Origin: Caproiciproducens galactitolivorans
Lineage (GTDB): Bacteria > Bacillota > Clostridia > Oscillospirales > Acutalibacteraceae
Direction: 5' to 3'
Assembly: GCF_004768785.1 (NCBI RefSeq)
Contig: NZ_SRMQ01000002.1
Span: forward strand, 62,001-126,000
DNA length: 64,000 nt
Shown piece by piece: positions 43,111 to 51,696 of this stretch. The number at the start of each line of letters is the position of its first letter. Position 1 is the stretch's first letter. The position numbers were made by a program, and so were the translations under genes. The notes below the pieces were generated by a model. That model searched no databases. It was given only the letters and a program-made list of their open reading frames with translations, and was not told where the DNA came from.

Positions 43111-44601
43111 TTATTCCCCCACACATAATTTCATGATATTGACGTCCTGGAGATCTTCTTTCGGAAGCTCCCCGGTGATGCTGCCCCGACGCATGACATA
43201 GACCCGGTCGCTCATGTTGAGAATTTCCTCCATTTCGGAAGAAATCATAATAACCGCGATACCGGATTCGGCCAGATCGTTGATGATTTTATAGATTTCC
43301 GACTTTGCGCCCACGTCCACGCCCCTGGTGGGCTCGTCAAGAATCATGAGCTTGCAATCTGCGGCAAGCCATTTGGACAAAGCCACCTTTTGCTGGTTCC
43401 CGCCGCTCAGGCTGGAAACCTTGTCGCTCAGGGCATGGTACTTTGCGCTGACTTCCTTCAAAATGCTTTCCGCAAGGCCTTTATCCGCTTTTTGACGGAT
43501 AACAGAGGCCTTTGTTACTTTTTTCAATGCTGTCAGGGTTACGTTATTTCTAATTGGCATATCAAGCAGGATCCCCTGTTGCTTGCGGTCTTCCGGCAAA
43601 AAGCCGATTCCGTTTTTTACCGCCTCATAGGGACTCTTGAATACCACTTCTTTTCCAAAGTAAGTAATGGTTCCGCTGTCTATTTTATCCGCACCAAAAA
43701 TTGCGCGCATGGTTTCCGTTCTTCCGGCGCCGACAAGTCCGCTGAAGCCTACCACTTCACCTTTCCTTATATTAAAAGAGATGTTTTTTACCATTCTGCC
43801 GGCGTTCAGATTTTTTACCTCAAGCACAATATCGCCGATTTCCGCGTTGCGCTTGGGGAAAAGCGTGGTTAATTCCCGTCCGACCATTTTTTCAATCAGC
43901 TCGTCTTTGCTGATGTTTTTTGTGTCGTAATCGCCTATGTAACAGCCGTCTTTCATAACCGTGATTTTATCGCACAGCTCAAAAATTTCCTCCAGCCTGT
44001 GGGAGATGTAAATAACCCCCATGCCCTGATCCCGTATATTCCTTAATAATACAAAAAGCTTTTGGATTTCATTAAAGGTCAGGACAGCCGTCGGTTCATC
44101 CAGAACCAAAATTTTTACATTTCTTGATAAGGATTTGCAGATCTCAACCACCTGTTGGTACGCTACGGATAAATCCATAATGCGTGCGTTCGGGTCGATG
44201 TCACCGAAGCCCAACTTGGTCAGGATATCCTTTGCGTCCTGCTTTAGCTTTTTCCAGTTGATAACTCCTCCCTTGGAAGAGAGCCTGTCTATAAAGATGT
44301 TTTCCGCAACGGTCAGATGCGGAGCCAGCATGAGTTCCTGATGGATAACGGAGATTCCCAGTTCCCTGCTGACTTTCGGAGAGGAGATTTTCCGAATCTT
44401 GCCGTCAATTTTAATCGTGCCTTCATCGCTTGGGAAAGCGCCCGCCAGAATGTTCATCAGCGTGGATTTTCCCGCGCCGTTTTCACCAATCAGGGCATGA
44501 ATTTCTCCTTTCCCCAATTTGAAATTCATATTATCCAAAGCCTTTACTCCGCTGAAACGCTTTGAAATATTCTCCATCTCGACCAGATATTCGCTGCCCA
44601 T
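43111..44601 (-). CDS. Sugar ABC transporter ATP-binding protein (RbsA/XylG-like, two ABC domains)
   Basis: The 496-residue protein has two ABC domains. The first has Walker A GENGAGKST and Walker B KILVLDEPTAVL; the second has a degenerate Walker A GLVGAGRTETMRAIFG, the signature LSGGNQQKVALSKWLA and LMILDEPTRGVDVG. The unequal domains are typical of the carbohydrate uptake transporter 2 class. It drives import through the adjacent permease. A perfect 11-bp hairpin separates it from the binding-protein gene, which would allow higher expression of the latter. Confidence 0.93.
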   Translation of the reverse strand: MGSEYLVEMENISKRFSGVKALDNMNFKLGKGEIHALIGENGAGKSTLMNILAGAFPSDEGTIKIDGKIRKISSPKVSRELGISVIHQELMLAPHLTVAENIFIDRLSSKGGVINWKKLKQDAKDILTKLGFGDIDPNARIMDLSVAYQQVVEICKSLSRNVKILVLDEPTAVLTFNEIQKLFVLLRNIRDQGMGVIYISHRLEEIFELCDKITVMKDGCYIGDYDTKNISKDELIEKMVGRELTTLFPKRNAEIGDIVLEVKNLNAGRMVKNISFNIRKGEVVGFSGLVGAGRTETMRAIFGADKIDSGTITYFGKEVVFKSPYEAVKNGIGFLPEDRKQQGILLDMPIRNNVTLTALKKVTKASVIRQKADKGLAESILKEVSAKYHALSDKVSSLSGGNQQKVALSKWLAADCKLMILDEPTRGVDVGAKSEIYKIINDLAESGIAVIMISSEMEEILNMSDRVYVMRRGSITGELPKEDLQDVNIMKLCVGE

Positions 44602-44621
44602 TCCTATGCCTCTCTTTCAAA

Positions 44622-44648
44622 CTGTCCTGCCCAAATTGGGCAGGACAG
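44622..44648 (-). promoter_or_regulatory. Intercistronic hairpin after the binding-protein gene
   Basis: CTGTCCTGCCC and GGGCAGGACAG form perfect 11-bp arms around AAATT. There is no long T run, so it probably stabilises the upstream mRNA or partly terminates, giving excess binding protein. Confidence 0.7.
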
Positions 44649-44677
44649 AACATGTGGACTCAATAAAATTCATTCGA

Positions 44678-45793
44678 TTAGAAAATAGCATTCGGATCAT
44701 AGAAGGTGCCGACATTGTCTTTGTTAATGCAAACAGGATCGGTGTTTACGGTAGCGCCAAAGGATTTCTTATCCGCGCCTTCCACTAAGAGTTTCGCTGC
44801 GACTTCAATTCCCTTTTTCGCAACCAGGGTCGGGCTGTTCAGGCCGGTGGCCTTGTAGGCGCTGTCCTGCTTAATCAGTTCAAGTGCACCCTTCATACCG
44901 TCTGCAGCCGCGAAAATCTTAATTTGGTTCAGCTTGCCCGCGTTTTCAATGGCCTTTTTCGCACCGATCAGCATGCTGTCATTCTCACCGATCGTGCAGT
45001 TGATGTTCGGGTTTGCAACAAGGATATCTTCCATAGCCGGAAGGCCTTCGTCGGTTGTCCAGTTGCCCCAGCCCTGTGCAACAACTTCAAAATTTGCCTT
45101 CTCGTTGAAAGCTTTGCCCTTGTCGGTTAATTGCTGTTCAAATGCTTCGGCAAGCTTCCATGCTTCTTCCTCTGTGCAGCCGATACGGCCTTCCAGGAAA
45201 CCGCAGAACAGGCCGACTCTTCTGTCCTGCCCGCCGGGGTTGCCTTTGTTGCCGCTTAATAGGGCTGCAGAAATTTTGGTCGCTTTGTCGTATTGCTTTG
45301 CGCCGTACAGACCGACAACTCTTCCGTTTGCGCGATCTGGGGCAGAAATGCTCGTGACAACCGGGGCGGATTTATCAACATGGCTGTCGATTCCAATGAC
45401 CGGTATGCCCGCGTTGGTTGCTTCCTCAATGCTTAAGGTTGCAGCTTGGGTATCAACAACATTGATGAAAATCAAGTCATAGTGCTGGGAGATGAACGTT
45501 TCCATGTTTTTCTGTTCGTTTTCAATCTTGTTTTTTGCGTCGAGTACGGTTACTTCAAATCCCTTTGCTTTGCCTGCTTCTACAAGGCCATTCGCAAGCG
45601 CTGTCTGGAACTCATTTTCCAACGTCTTCTGAGCAAATCCGATCTTGAACGTTTTCTTACCGGAAGCGTGGGATGTGGCCGTGGGCTGTGCGGAAGCGCC
45701 CCCGGATGACGAGGCGGTTGAACTGCTTGCGCAGCCGGTTACCATACTTCCAGCCATGATGACTGTTAAAATAGCTGCTAAAAGTTTTTTCAT
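44678..45793 (-). CDS. Sugar ABC transporter substrate-binding lipoprotein
   Basis: From ATG 45793, with AGGAGG upstream, the 371-residue protein begins with a lipoprotein signal MKKLLAAILTVIMAGSMVTG followed by the lipidated Cys, then a Ser-rich linker. The body is a periplasmic-binding-protein-like fold of the RbsB class: KIGFAQKTLENEFQTALANG, IFINVVDTQAATLSIEEATN, IPVIGIDSHVDK and NINCTIGENDSMLIGAKKAI. It captures the sugar or polyol outside the membrane. It is the first gene of the operon and sits behind a clear promoter. Confidence 0.92.
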   Translation of the reverse strand: MKKLLAAILTVIMAGSMVTGCASSSTASSSGGASAQPTATSHASGKKTFKIGFAQKTLENEFQTALANGLVEAGKAKGFEVTVLDAKNKIENEQKNMETFISQHYDLIFINVVDTQAATLSIEEATNAGIPVIGIDSHVDKSAPVVTSISAPDRANGRVVGLYGAKQYDKATKISAALLSGNKGNPGGQDRRVGLFCGFLEGRIGCTEEEAWKLAEAFEQQLTDKGKAFNEKANFEVVAQGWGNWTTDEGLPAMEDILVANPNINCTIGENDSMLIGAKKAIENAGKLNQIKIFAAADGMKGALELIKQDSAYKATGLNSPTLVAKKGIEVAAKLLVEGADKKSFGATVNTDPVCINKDNVGTFYDPNAIF

Positions 45794-45855
45794 GTAATTC
45801 TCCTCCTGCATTTTCGATTAAATCAATTAAATGAATTAATCAATTTTATGGTTTT

Positions 45856-45883
45856 ATTATAACACCCGGTGTTTAAATGTCAA
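45856..45883 (-). promoter_or_regulatory. Promoter of the polyol/pentose operon
   Basis: On the minus strand TTGACA and TATAAT are 16 bp apart. Just downstream, AT-rich repeats (GATTAATTCATTTAATTGAT and TTTAATC, 45814-45845) form a likely operator for the ROK repressor; similar TTAATTAATT sequence occurs before the repressor gene. Confidence 0.75.
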
Positions 45884-45948
45884 TAGAAAAGTGAAAATCC
45901 TTAAAATTTTTATTGATAATGGATGAATAATACGATTTTAAGCAAAAT

Positions 45949-45977
45949 AAGGACCTCTGTGCTGTGCAGAGGTCCTT
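45949..45977 (-). terminator. Terminator of the ROK regulator gene
   Basis: AAGGACCTCTG and CAGAGGTCCTT pair around a 7-nt loop and T-rich sequence follows on the minus strand, separating the repressor from the operon. Confidence 0.75.
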
Positions 45978-46007
45978 TAAAGAATTGATCTGTTTTTTGC
46001 AAATCCG

Positions 46008-47210
46008 TTAAGGATGAATATTTTCTTCGATAAAACGGGCGGGGTTTTCAAACACCTCATTAATCGCAACAATCGCGGCGCCATGCAGAATGGAATCGTT
46101 CTTAATGTTGCTGAATCCAATTTTAAGATTTTCCCATACTTCGGGGATTACCCGGCTTTTCACGGTTTCGCAGACGGTATTGTACATCAGGCTGGGGTTG
46201 ATATGTGCCATTTCATCGCCCAAAATAATCATATCTGGGTTAAAGTTATTGACGATGTTTACAATGCCGATCCCCAGGTACTCGCACGCCTCGGTAAACT
46301 TCTGCAGGCAGAGGGGGTCGCCCTGTTTCGTCAATTCCTTTATCTGTTCAAAAGTATATTTTTTCTTTGTTGCCTCATTAACGGCGTTTGTAAACGCAAT
46401 AGAGGAGCAGTATTTTTCAAGGCACCCGGTGTTACCGCAGGAGCATTTTAAACCGTTGAAATTAATACAGGTATGACCGATTTCTCCCGCGGTTCCCAGC
46501 GAACCCTTCATTACCTCGCCATCGATCATAATGCCGGCGCCGATTCCCTGCCCTACCGCGACATAGATCAGCACTTCACATTCAGACGCTTCCTTTGAAT
46601 GCCATTGCTGTGTGTAAACGCCCGCGTTCGCGTCGTGTTCCAATATAACTGGTATATGATAAAGCTCTTCCAGCTCTTTTTTAATTAAAATATGCTTCCA
46701 GCCCTCGGCTTCCGTCATCAGTCCGATGCGCCCCTCTTTTTGAATGAACGGGCCGGGAATGGCAACGCCGATAGAAAGAATAGTATAGGATCGGTTCTGA
46801 TTCAGGAATTCTTGTATCATATTTTTAATATTTGAAAAAATATCCTTCGGCTGCTCTTCCAAATTGGTTTCCACCCGTTGCAGTTGATGCATTTTCCCTG
46901 TTAAGTCAAACAGGCCGACGGAATAGTATTTGCGGGCAATCCGTACGCCGATTACGCGGAAGGTGTCCGTATTAATAGCAATCCCGATGGAGCGTCGCCC
47001 TTTGCTTCCGTTTAGGAAACCGACCTCTTTTACAAAGCCCCATTTGATAAAATCGTTAATGATATTCGTAACGGTGGCCTGCTTTAAACCCGTTGTGTTC
47101 GCCAACTGGACCCGGGAGCACATGCCTTGTTTGCGAAGCAAACTGATAATAAGCGACCGGTTAAATCCTTGGATGGTATCTTGGTTGATCCCTTTGTTTC
47201 TCTTTTTCAT
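46008..47210 (-). CDS. ROK-family transcriptional repressor (XylR/NagC-like)
   Basis: The 400-residue protein has an N-terminal winged helix (SLLRKQGMCSRVQLANTTGL followed by ATVTNIINDFIKWGFV) and a ROK sugar-binding domain with GVAIPGPF, EHDANAGVYTQQW and the zinc loop GEIGHTCINFNGLKCSCGNTG/CLEKYCS. Such proteins repress sugar operons until an inducer binds. It is transcribed toward the ABC operon from a separate promoter and shares AT-rich candidate operator sequences with it, so it is probably its repressor and self-regulated. Confidence 0.88.
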   Translation of the reverse strand: MKKRNKGINQDTIQGFNRSLIISLLRKQGMCSRVQLANTTGLKQATVTNIINDFIKWGFVKEVGFLNGSKGRRSIGIAINTDTFRVIGVRIARKYYSVGLFDLTGKMHQLQRVETNLEEQPKDIFSNIKNMIQEFLNQNRSYTILSIGVAIPGPFIQKEGRIGLMTEAEGWKHILIKKELEELYHIPVILEHDANAGVYTQQWHSKEASECEVLIYVAVGQGIGAGIMIDGEVMKGSLGTAGEIGHTCINFNGLKCSCGNTGCLEKYCSSIAFTNAVNEATKKKYTFEQIKELTKQGDPLCLQKFTEACEYLGIGIVNIVNNFNPDMIILGDEMAHINPSLMYNTVCETVKSRVIPEVWENLKIGFSNIKNDSILHGAAIVAINEVFENPARFIEENIHP

Positions 47211-47261
47211 TGTTTCACCAAACCTAATATAATAAATTGAATTAATTAATATCTTAGTTTA

Positions 47262-47289
47262 ATTATATATATTATGCATTCCTTGTCAA
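47262..47289 (-). promoter_or_regulatory. Promoter of the ROK repressor gene
   Basis: TTGACA and TATAAT on the minus strand, 16 bp apart, precede the gene by about 50 bp, with TTAATTAATT repeats between, fitting autoregulation. Confidence 0.65.
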
Positions 47290-47363
47290 CAAAAGATTTT
47301 CGTTTCTCATAAATATTACCGGCTTAATAAGTGTTCAATCCGCACAGAAATTTTAAAATGTTA

Positions 47364-47392
47364 TTGACATCAATGTAGAAATATGCTAACTT
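47364..47392 (+). promoter_or_regulatory. Promoter of the antiterminator gene and PTS operon
   Basis: TTGACA and a weak TAACTT are 17 bp apart and lie just before the RAT/terminator leader. The -35 is good and the -10 poor, so TATATA a little downstream may serve instead. Confidence 0.5.
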
Positions 47393-47422
47393 ATATATGT
47401 AAACGAAAAGCAATATGATAAT

Positions 47423-47484
47423 AGGTGTGTTACTGATTCGTCAGGCATTAACCGGATTTTCTTTGTCCGTGTTAATGCTTTTTT
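47423..47484 (+). promoter_or_regulatory. RAT antiterminator site overlapping a terminator (leader 1)
   Basis: GTGTTACTGATTCGTCAGGC followed by ATTAACC (from 47427) resembles the RAT site bound by LicT/SacT proteins (core TTACTG....CAGGC..AACC). It overlaps the first arm of a terminator, GCATTAAC..GTTAATGC (47445-47478), which is followed by six T. Bound protein would keep the terminator from forming. Confidence 0.8.
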
Positions 47485-47507
47485 GTTTATGGTGGGGTGG
47501 TGGCAGG

Positions 47508-48353
47508 ATGACGGAAGTATATCGTATTTTACGTGTGATGAATAACAATGTGATTCTTGTCCGCAGGAAATCAAAGGATACCCAGTTGGTTCTGATCGGG
47601 AAGGGGCTGGGTTTTAAACGGAAACCCGATATGGAAGTTGAGATCGATTCCGAACAGATTGAAAAATCTTTCCTTGCTTATGATACAAAAGGGAAGAACG
47701 ATTATCTCACTCTTATTGAGAATTTGGACGATAAACTGATCGGGCTTTGTTCCGAAATCACTTTGCTGGCGGAGAAAAGGATGGGTCGGTTAAACGAAAA
47801 TTTGCTGATTGTTTTAACCGACCATATTGGGTTCGCAATCGAACGGATAAAAAAAGGTATTGAGATTCAGAACCCGTTTGTCTATGAAATTAAGAATCTG
47901 TATCCGGAAGAGTTTCGGGTCGGGCTTGCGGCAAAGGATCTGATCAAGGAACAGATGGGGATCGAAATCAACGACGACGAGGTTGCCTTTATTGCCTTGC
48001 ACCTTGACGCGGCAAAGCTGAATATAAAAGCATCCGATTCCTTTAATAAAACCAGGATTGTGAAAATGATGGTTACTTCGCTTGAAGAAAGCCTGGGGTT
48101 ACAGTTTGAAAAAAATCTTACCTATATCCGGCTGATCAGCCATTTCCGTTCCAGTCTGGATCGTGTCGAAAAAAAGATTCCGGTTGACAACCCGCTTCTT
48201 CCCACGATTAAAAAGAGCCTGAAAAAGTCCTATGCTTTGGCAAAACAGGTGGGGGAGCTTGTAAAAAAGGAAGCCGGCTTTACCCTGCCGGACGGGGAAC
48301 TGGGCTATCTGGCCATTCACATAGACCGCATATGCAGAACTACGGGGCAATGA
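47508..48353 (+). CDS. BglG/LicT-family antiterminator with two PRD domains
   Basis: Starting at ATG 47508 (MTEVYRILRVMNNNVILVRR) the protein has 281 residues: a CAT RNA-binding domain (1-58), PRD1 with its phosphorylatable histidines in LTDHIGFA and ALHLDAAKL, and PRD2 with LISHFRSSLDRV and YLAIHIDRI. The PTS phosphorylates such histidines and so couples sugar uptake to antitermination. RAT/terminator leaders stand both before this gene and between it and nanE, so it most likely controls itself and the downstream amino-sugar PTS genes. The longer in-frame start at 47415 would overlap the leader and is rejected. Confidence 0.92.
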   Translation: MTEVYRILRVMNNNVILVRRKSKDTQLVLIGKGLGFKRKPDMEVEIDSEQIEKSFLAYDTKGKNDYLTLIENLDDKLIGLCSEITLLAEKRMGRLNENLLIVLTDHIGFAIERIKKGIEIQNPFVYEIKNLYPEEFRVGLAAKDLIKEQMGIEINDDEVAFIALHLDAAKLNIKASDSFNKTRIVKMMVTSLEESLGLQFEKNLTYIRLISHFRSSLDRVEKKIPVDNPLLPTIKKSLKKSYALAKQVGELVKKEAGFTLPDGELGYLAIHIDRICRTTGQ

Positions 48354-48367
48354 AAACTGAATTTCCT

Positions 48368-48428
48368 TTTATGTTACTGTTGAATCAGGCATAAACTTTA
48401 CAGAAATGTATGGGTTTATGCCTTTTTT
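48368..48428 (+). promoter_or_regulatory. RAT antiterminator site overlapping a terminator (leader 2)
   Basis: TATGTTACTGTTGAATCAGG with CATAAAC (48370-48396) is a second RAT-like sequence. Its end overlaps the stem GGCATAAAC..GTTTATGCC (48388-48422) followed by six T. It allows nanE and the PTS genes to be transcribed only when the antiterminator is active. Confidence 0.8.
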
Positions 48429-48506
48429 ATTCCAATTAATACAGAAAGAAGTGAGCGGTTATCGGTGATTAAAAGGGGAGCTTGATTAAAATAAAGGAGG
48501 GCTAAT

Positions 48507-49175
48507 ATGCTTGAGAAAGTAAAAGGAAAACTGATCGTATCCTGCCAGGCGCTTGAGGACGAACCGCTTCACAGCTCGTTTATTATGGGCAGGATGGCGC
48601 TCGCGGCAAAGCAGGGAGGCGCCGCAGGAATACGGGCGCAAAGCAAAGAGGACATTGACGAAATTATCAAAGTAACCGGGCTTCCGGTGATCGGCATTGT
48701 GAAGAGAAATTACAAGGATTCTGAAATTTATATTACGCCGACAAGAAAAGAAGTGGAAGAACTCCTCGCAACCGGCAGCGAAATGATTGCGCTGGACGCT
48801 ACGCTGCGTGACAGGCCGAACGGGGAGAAAATAGAGGACCTTCTGAAGCTCATTCACGACAACGGCAGGCTGGCAATGGCAGACTGCTCTACCTATGAAG
48901 AAGTTCTGCATGCGGAAAAATTGGGCTTCGACTGTGTATCCACCACATTGTGCGGCTATACGCCCTATTCGGAAAATCTGCCGGGACCGAATCTGGAGCT
49001 TATCAGGAAATTAAGCTCTGTTTTGCATGTCCCGCTGATCGCGGAGGGGAAAATCAATACACCCCAGGATTTAAAGGCTGTGTTTGAAGCCGGGGCTTAT
49101 TCCGCGGTAGTCGGCGGAGCGATTACCCGTCCGCAAAATATTACAGCGAAGTTTACCGAAGTATTAAATCGATAA
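48507..49175 (+). CDS. nanE: N-acetylmannosamine-6-phosphate 2-epimerase NanE
   Basis: The 222-residue TIM-barrel enzyme converts ManNAc-6-P to GlcNAc-6-P. The family pattern is clear: KLIVSCQALEDEPLHSSFIM at the start, GGAAGIRAQSKEDI, GIVKRNY, ITPTRKEVEEL, ALDATLRDRPNG, ADCSTYEEVLHAEKLGFDCV, STTLCGYTPYSE and IAEGKINTPQDLK. AAAGGAGGG precedes the ATG. It is followed by an EIICB gene 13 bp later, so ManNAc or a related amino sugar may be the PTS substrate. NanA and NanK are not in the window. Confidence 0.93.
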   Translation: MLEKVKGKLIVSCQALEDEPLHSSFIMGRMALAAKQGGAAGIRAQSKEDIDEIIKVTGLPVIGIVKRNYKDSEIYITPTRKEVEELLATGSEMIALDATLRDRPNGEKIEDLLKLIHDNGRLAMADCSTYEEVLHAEKLGFDCVSTTLCGYTPYSENLPGPNLELIRKLSSVLHVPLIAEGKINTPQDLKAVFEAGAYSAVVGGAITRPQNITAKFTEVLNR

Positions 49176-49188
49176 GGGAGGCGTATTC

Positions 49189-50706
49189 ATGTTTAAACAA
49201 TTGCAGAAAATAGGAAAATCTTTTATGCTGCCCATTGCTATTTTACCGGCGGCGGGCCTGCTCCTTGGTATAGGAAGCGCTTTCAGCAACCCTGCAACCA
49301 TCGCGGCGTATCCGTTTTTGAACAATCCCGTTGCGCAGGCAATCTTTCAAATTATGAACAGCGCGGGAAGCGCCATATTCGGCAATCTGGCGCTGCTTTT
49401 GTGTATTGGCCTATGCATCGGCCTTGCGAAAAGCGACAAGGGCACGGCGGCTTTGGCCGGCCTTGTGGGCTATCTGGTTATGACGGCGACCATATCGGTT
49501 ATGCTGACGATTCTGAACCCGAAGGGCAACGCGATCGACACGGGCGTAATCGGCGCGCTGGTCGTAGGGGCGGTTGCCGTTACGCTGCACAATAAATACC
49601 ACAACATTGAACTGCCGGCTGTTCTGGGATTTTTCGGCGGTTCCAGGTTTGTGCCGATCATTACCTCCTTCGCGGCGATTTTTATCGGAATGCTGTTTTA
49701 CGCGATCTGGCCGCCGATTCAGAACCTGCTTACAAATGCGGGGCAGGGTATCGCCTCTATGGGCGTTTTCGGTACATTCCTTTACGGCTTTTTAATGCGG
49801 CTTTGCGGCGCGGTCGGTTTGCATCATATGATTTACCCGATGTTTTGGTATACGCAACTGGGCGGCACGGAAGTGGTCGCGGGGCAAACCATTGCGGGCG
49901 CGCAGAAGATTTTCTTCGCACAGCTTGCGGACCCCACCCATGTGGGTCTGTTTACCCACGGAACCCGTTTCTTTGCGGGCCGTTTCGACACGATGATGTT
50001 CGGCTTGCCGGCTTCCTGCCTTGCAATGTACCACTGCGTTCCGAAGGAAAGAAGGAAGAAGTACGGCGGGCTGTTCCTCGGCGTTGCGTTGACTTCCTTT
50101 ATTACCGGAATTACGGAGCCGATTGAATACATGTTCCTGTTCGTAAGCCCGCTGCTCTATGTGTTCCATTCTTTCCTGGATGGCCTTTCCTTTCTGGTTG
50201 CCGACTTGCTTAATGTCCGTATTGGCAACACATTCTCCGGAGGCTTTATTGATTTCACCCTGTTTGGAATCCTGCAGGGGAACGGAAGAACAAACTGGGT
50301 GTCGGTTGTGATCGTGGGTATCTTCTGGGCGCTGCTGTATTACTTCAGCTTCCGTTTCTTTATCACGAAGTTCAATATTATGACGCCCGGCCGTTCCGAT
50401 GAGGATGAAGGAGCCGCTTCGGTATCCGTTTCCAATGCGGTCGCTTCCACAAAGACCTCGATTCATGATAAGGCAATGGACGTAATCGCAGCTTTTGGCG
50501 GAAAAGAAAATATGGAAGAAGTGGACGCCTGCATTACACGCCTGCGCGTGTCCGTAAAAGACATTGAAAAAGTGGATAAGGAAAAGCTGAAAGAGCTTGG
50601 CGCAACCGATGTTTTGGTAATCGGGGACGGGATTCAGGCCGTGTTCGGAACAAAAGCGGTTATCTTGAAAAATTATATTGTGGACATTTTGGGTATAGAC
50701 TCATAA
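49189..50706 (+). CDS. PTS transporter EIICB, glucose/N-acetylglucosamine class
   Basis: The 505-residue permease has an EIIC membrane domain (about 1-390: FMLPIAILPAAGLLLGIGSA at the start, then RFFAGRFDTMMFGLPASCLA, LTSFITGITEPIEYMFLFVS) and a C-terminal EIIB domain with the phosphocysteine in DACITRLRVSV (Cys448). No EIIA is fused; a separate EIIA gene follows. It takes up and phosphorylates a hexose or amino sugar; the NanE neighbour suggests ManNAc or GlcNAc. It shares the operon with nanE. Confidence 0.9.
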   Translation: MFKQLQKIGKSFMLPIAILPAAGLLLGIGSAFSNPATIAAYPFLNNPVAQAIFQIMNSAGSAIFGNLALLLCIGLCIGLAKSDKGTAALAGLVGYLVMTATISVMLTILNPKGNAIDTGVIGALVVGAVAVTLHNKYHNIELPAVLGFFGGSRFVPIITSFAAIFIGMLFYAIWPPIQNLLTNAGQGIASMGVFGTFLYGFLMRLCGAVGLHHMIYPMFWYTQLGGTEVVAGQTIAGAQKIFFAQLADPTHVGLFTHGTRFFAGRFDTMMFGLPASCLAMYHCVPKERRKKYGGLFLGVALTSFITGITEPIEYMFLFVSPLLYVFHSFLDGLSFLVADLLNVRIGNTFSGGFIDFTLFGILQGNGRTNWVSVVIVGIFWALLYYFSFRFFITKFNIMTPGRSDEDEGAASVSVSNAVASTKTSIHDKAMDVIAAFGGKENMEEVDACITRLRVSVKDIEKVDKEKLKELGATDVLVIGDGIQAVFGTKAVILKNYIVDILGIDS

Positions 50707-50733
50707 GAGCAATTTCGGCATGCACGGGATCCT

Positions 50734-50820
50734 TTTCAGCGTGAATCAAATCCACGCTGAAATCCCCCTCTCACTTCGTCAGTTGTTTCTAATGCGCTGC
50801 GAAAAGCCGGGCGGCTTTTT
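50734..50820 (+). terminator. Two hairpins between the EIICB and EIIA genes
   Basis: TTTCAGCGTG/CACGCTGAAA (50734-50762) and AAAAGCC/GGCTTTT (50802-50819, with five T at the end) lie in the gap. They may trim or partly terminate transcription before the EIIA and HPr genes. Confidence 0.5.
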
Positions 50821-50873
50821 GAATTTACCAACGATCCCATTACGTTGGGTTGACAATAATGGAGGATATCACA

Positions 50874-51347
50874 ATGTTACATTTATTCAATAAACAAGTT
50901 CTGATCGGGTCGCCGGTAAACGGAAAAGTCGTGGACCTTAATGAAGTGAATGACCCGGTCTTTTCGGGAAAAACACTTGGGGACGGCTGTGCCGTTATTC
51001 CGCAGGGAAATCGGATTTGTTCGCCTTGCAACGGAAAAATTATTCAGATTATCGATACCAACCATGCTTTTTGCATTCTGAGTGACGACGGCCTTGAAAT
51101 ATTGGTCCATATCGGTTTGGATACCGTCAAACTGAAGGGAACCGGTTTTAAAAGGCTGAAAGAGGAAGGCATGCCTGTGAAAATGGGGGAACCCGTTATG
51201 GAAGTGGATTTATCCTATCTGTGTGAGCAGAAAAAGGAAAGCATAACCCCGGTTGTGATTACAAATATGGAAAAGGTGGCATCCTTGAAGATTGTAAAAG
51301 GAACAACCGATTCTTCAGGCACCATTATGAAAGTGAAGCTAAAGTAG
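50874..51347 (+). CDS. PTS EIIA protein, glucose family
   Basis: GGAGG lies 7-8 nt before ATG 50874, giving 157 residues; an ATG 24 bp further upstream is less well placed. The domain pattern GSPVNGKVVDLNEVNDPVFS, SPCNGKIIQIIDTNHAFCIL and the active-site region EILVHIGLDTVKL (His79) matches EIIA-Glc/Crr. It relays phosphate from HPr to the EIIB of the upstream permease. It lies in the same direction as nanE and the permease, with two HPr-like genes after it. Confidence 0.92.
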   Translation: MLHLFNKQVLIGSPVNGKVVDLNEVNDPVFSGKTLGDGCAVIPQGNRICSPCNGKIIQIIDTNHAFCILSDDGLEILVHIGLDTVKLKGTGFKRLKEEGMPVKMGEPVMEVDLSYLCEQKKESITPVVITNMEKVASLKIVKGTTDSSGTIMKVKLK

Positions 51348-51404
51348 GGTGATAGATTCCTATTTCTCGATCTTCAAGAATAAAAAAGCTGGGAGGGGAA
51401 CGGA

Positions 51405-51683
51405 ATGATACGGGTTAAGATTACGGATCGAAACGGCTTGCATGCAAGGCCGGCGGGCCTGGTTACCAGTATTGCACAAGCGTACCCCGGAGAAGTATTT
51501 TTGGAAAAGGGACATGAACGCTGTAACGCAAAAAATATTTTCGCAGTAATGGCGTTGGAAGCAGAATACGGGGATTTTGTGAACGTGATCGCCTGCGGAA
51601 AAAACAGCGAAAAGATTGAAAAAGAAATCGAAAAAGCAATCCAAGGCTTTGATGAGGCATCCTCAGGGGAAAGAAGTTTTTAG
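51405..51683 (+). CDS. HPr-like phosphocarrier protein 1 (Ser46 replaced)
   Basis: The 92-residue protein has the phosphocarrier histidine in DRNGLHARPAGL (His13). At the place of the HPr-kinase serine, normally KSIMGVM, it has KNIFAVM, so it cannot be serine-phosphorylated there. It is therefore probably a dedicated phosphotransfer protein and not the general HPr used in catabolite repression. It lies 57 bp after EIIA and 13 bp before a second HPr gene, an unusual pairing. Confidence 0.88.
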   Translation: MIRVKITDRNGLHARPAGLVTSIAQAYPGEVFLEKGHERCNAKNIFAVMALEAEYGDFVNVIACGKNSEKIEKEIEKAIQGFDEASSGERSF

Positions 51684-51696
51684 ACAGGAGATTTTT

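Noticed and set aside
49792-50466. Antisense frame inside the EIICB gene
   Set aside because: Shadow of the membrane-protein coding frame; no start signals or domain.
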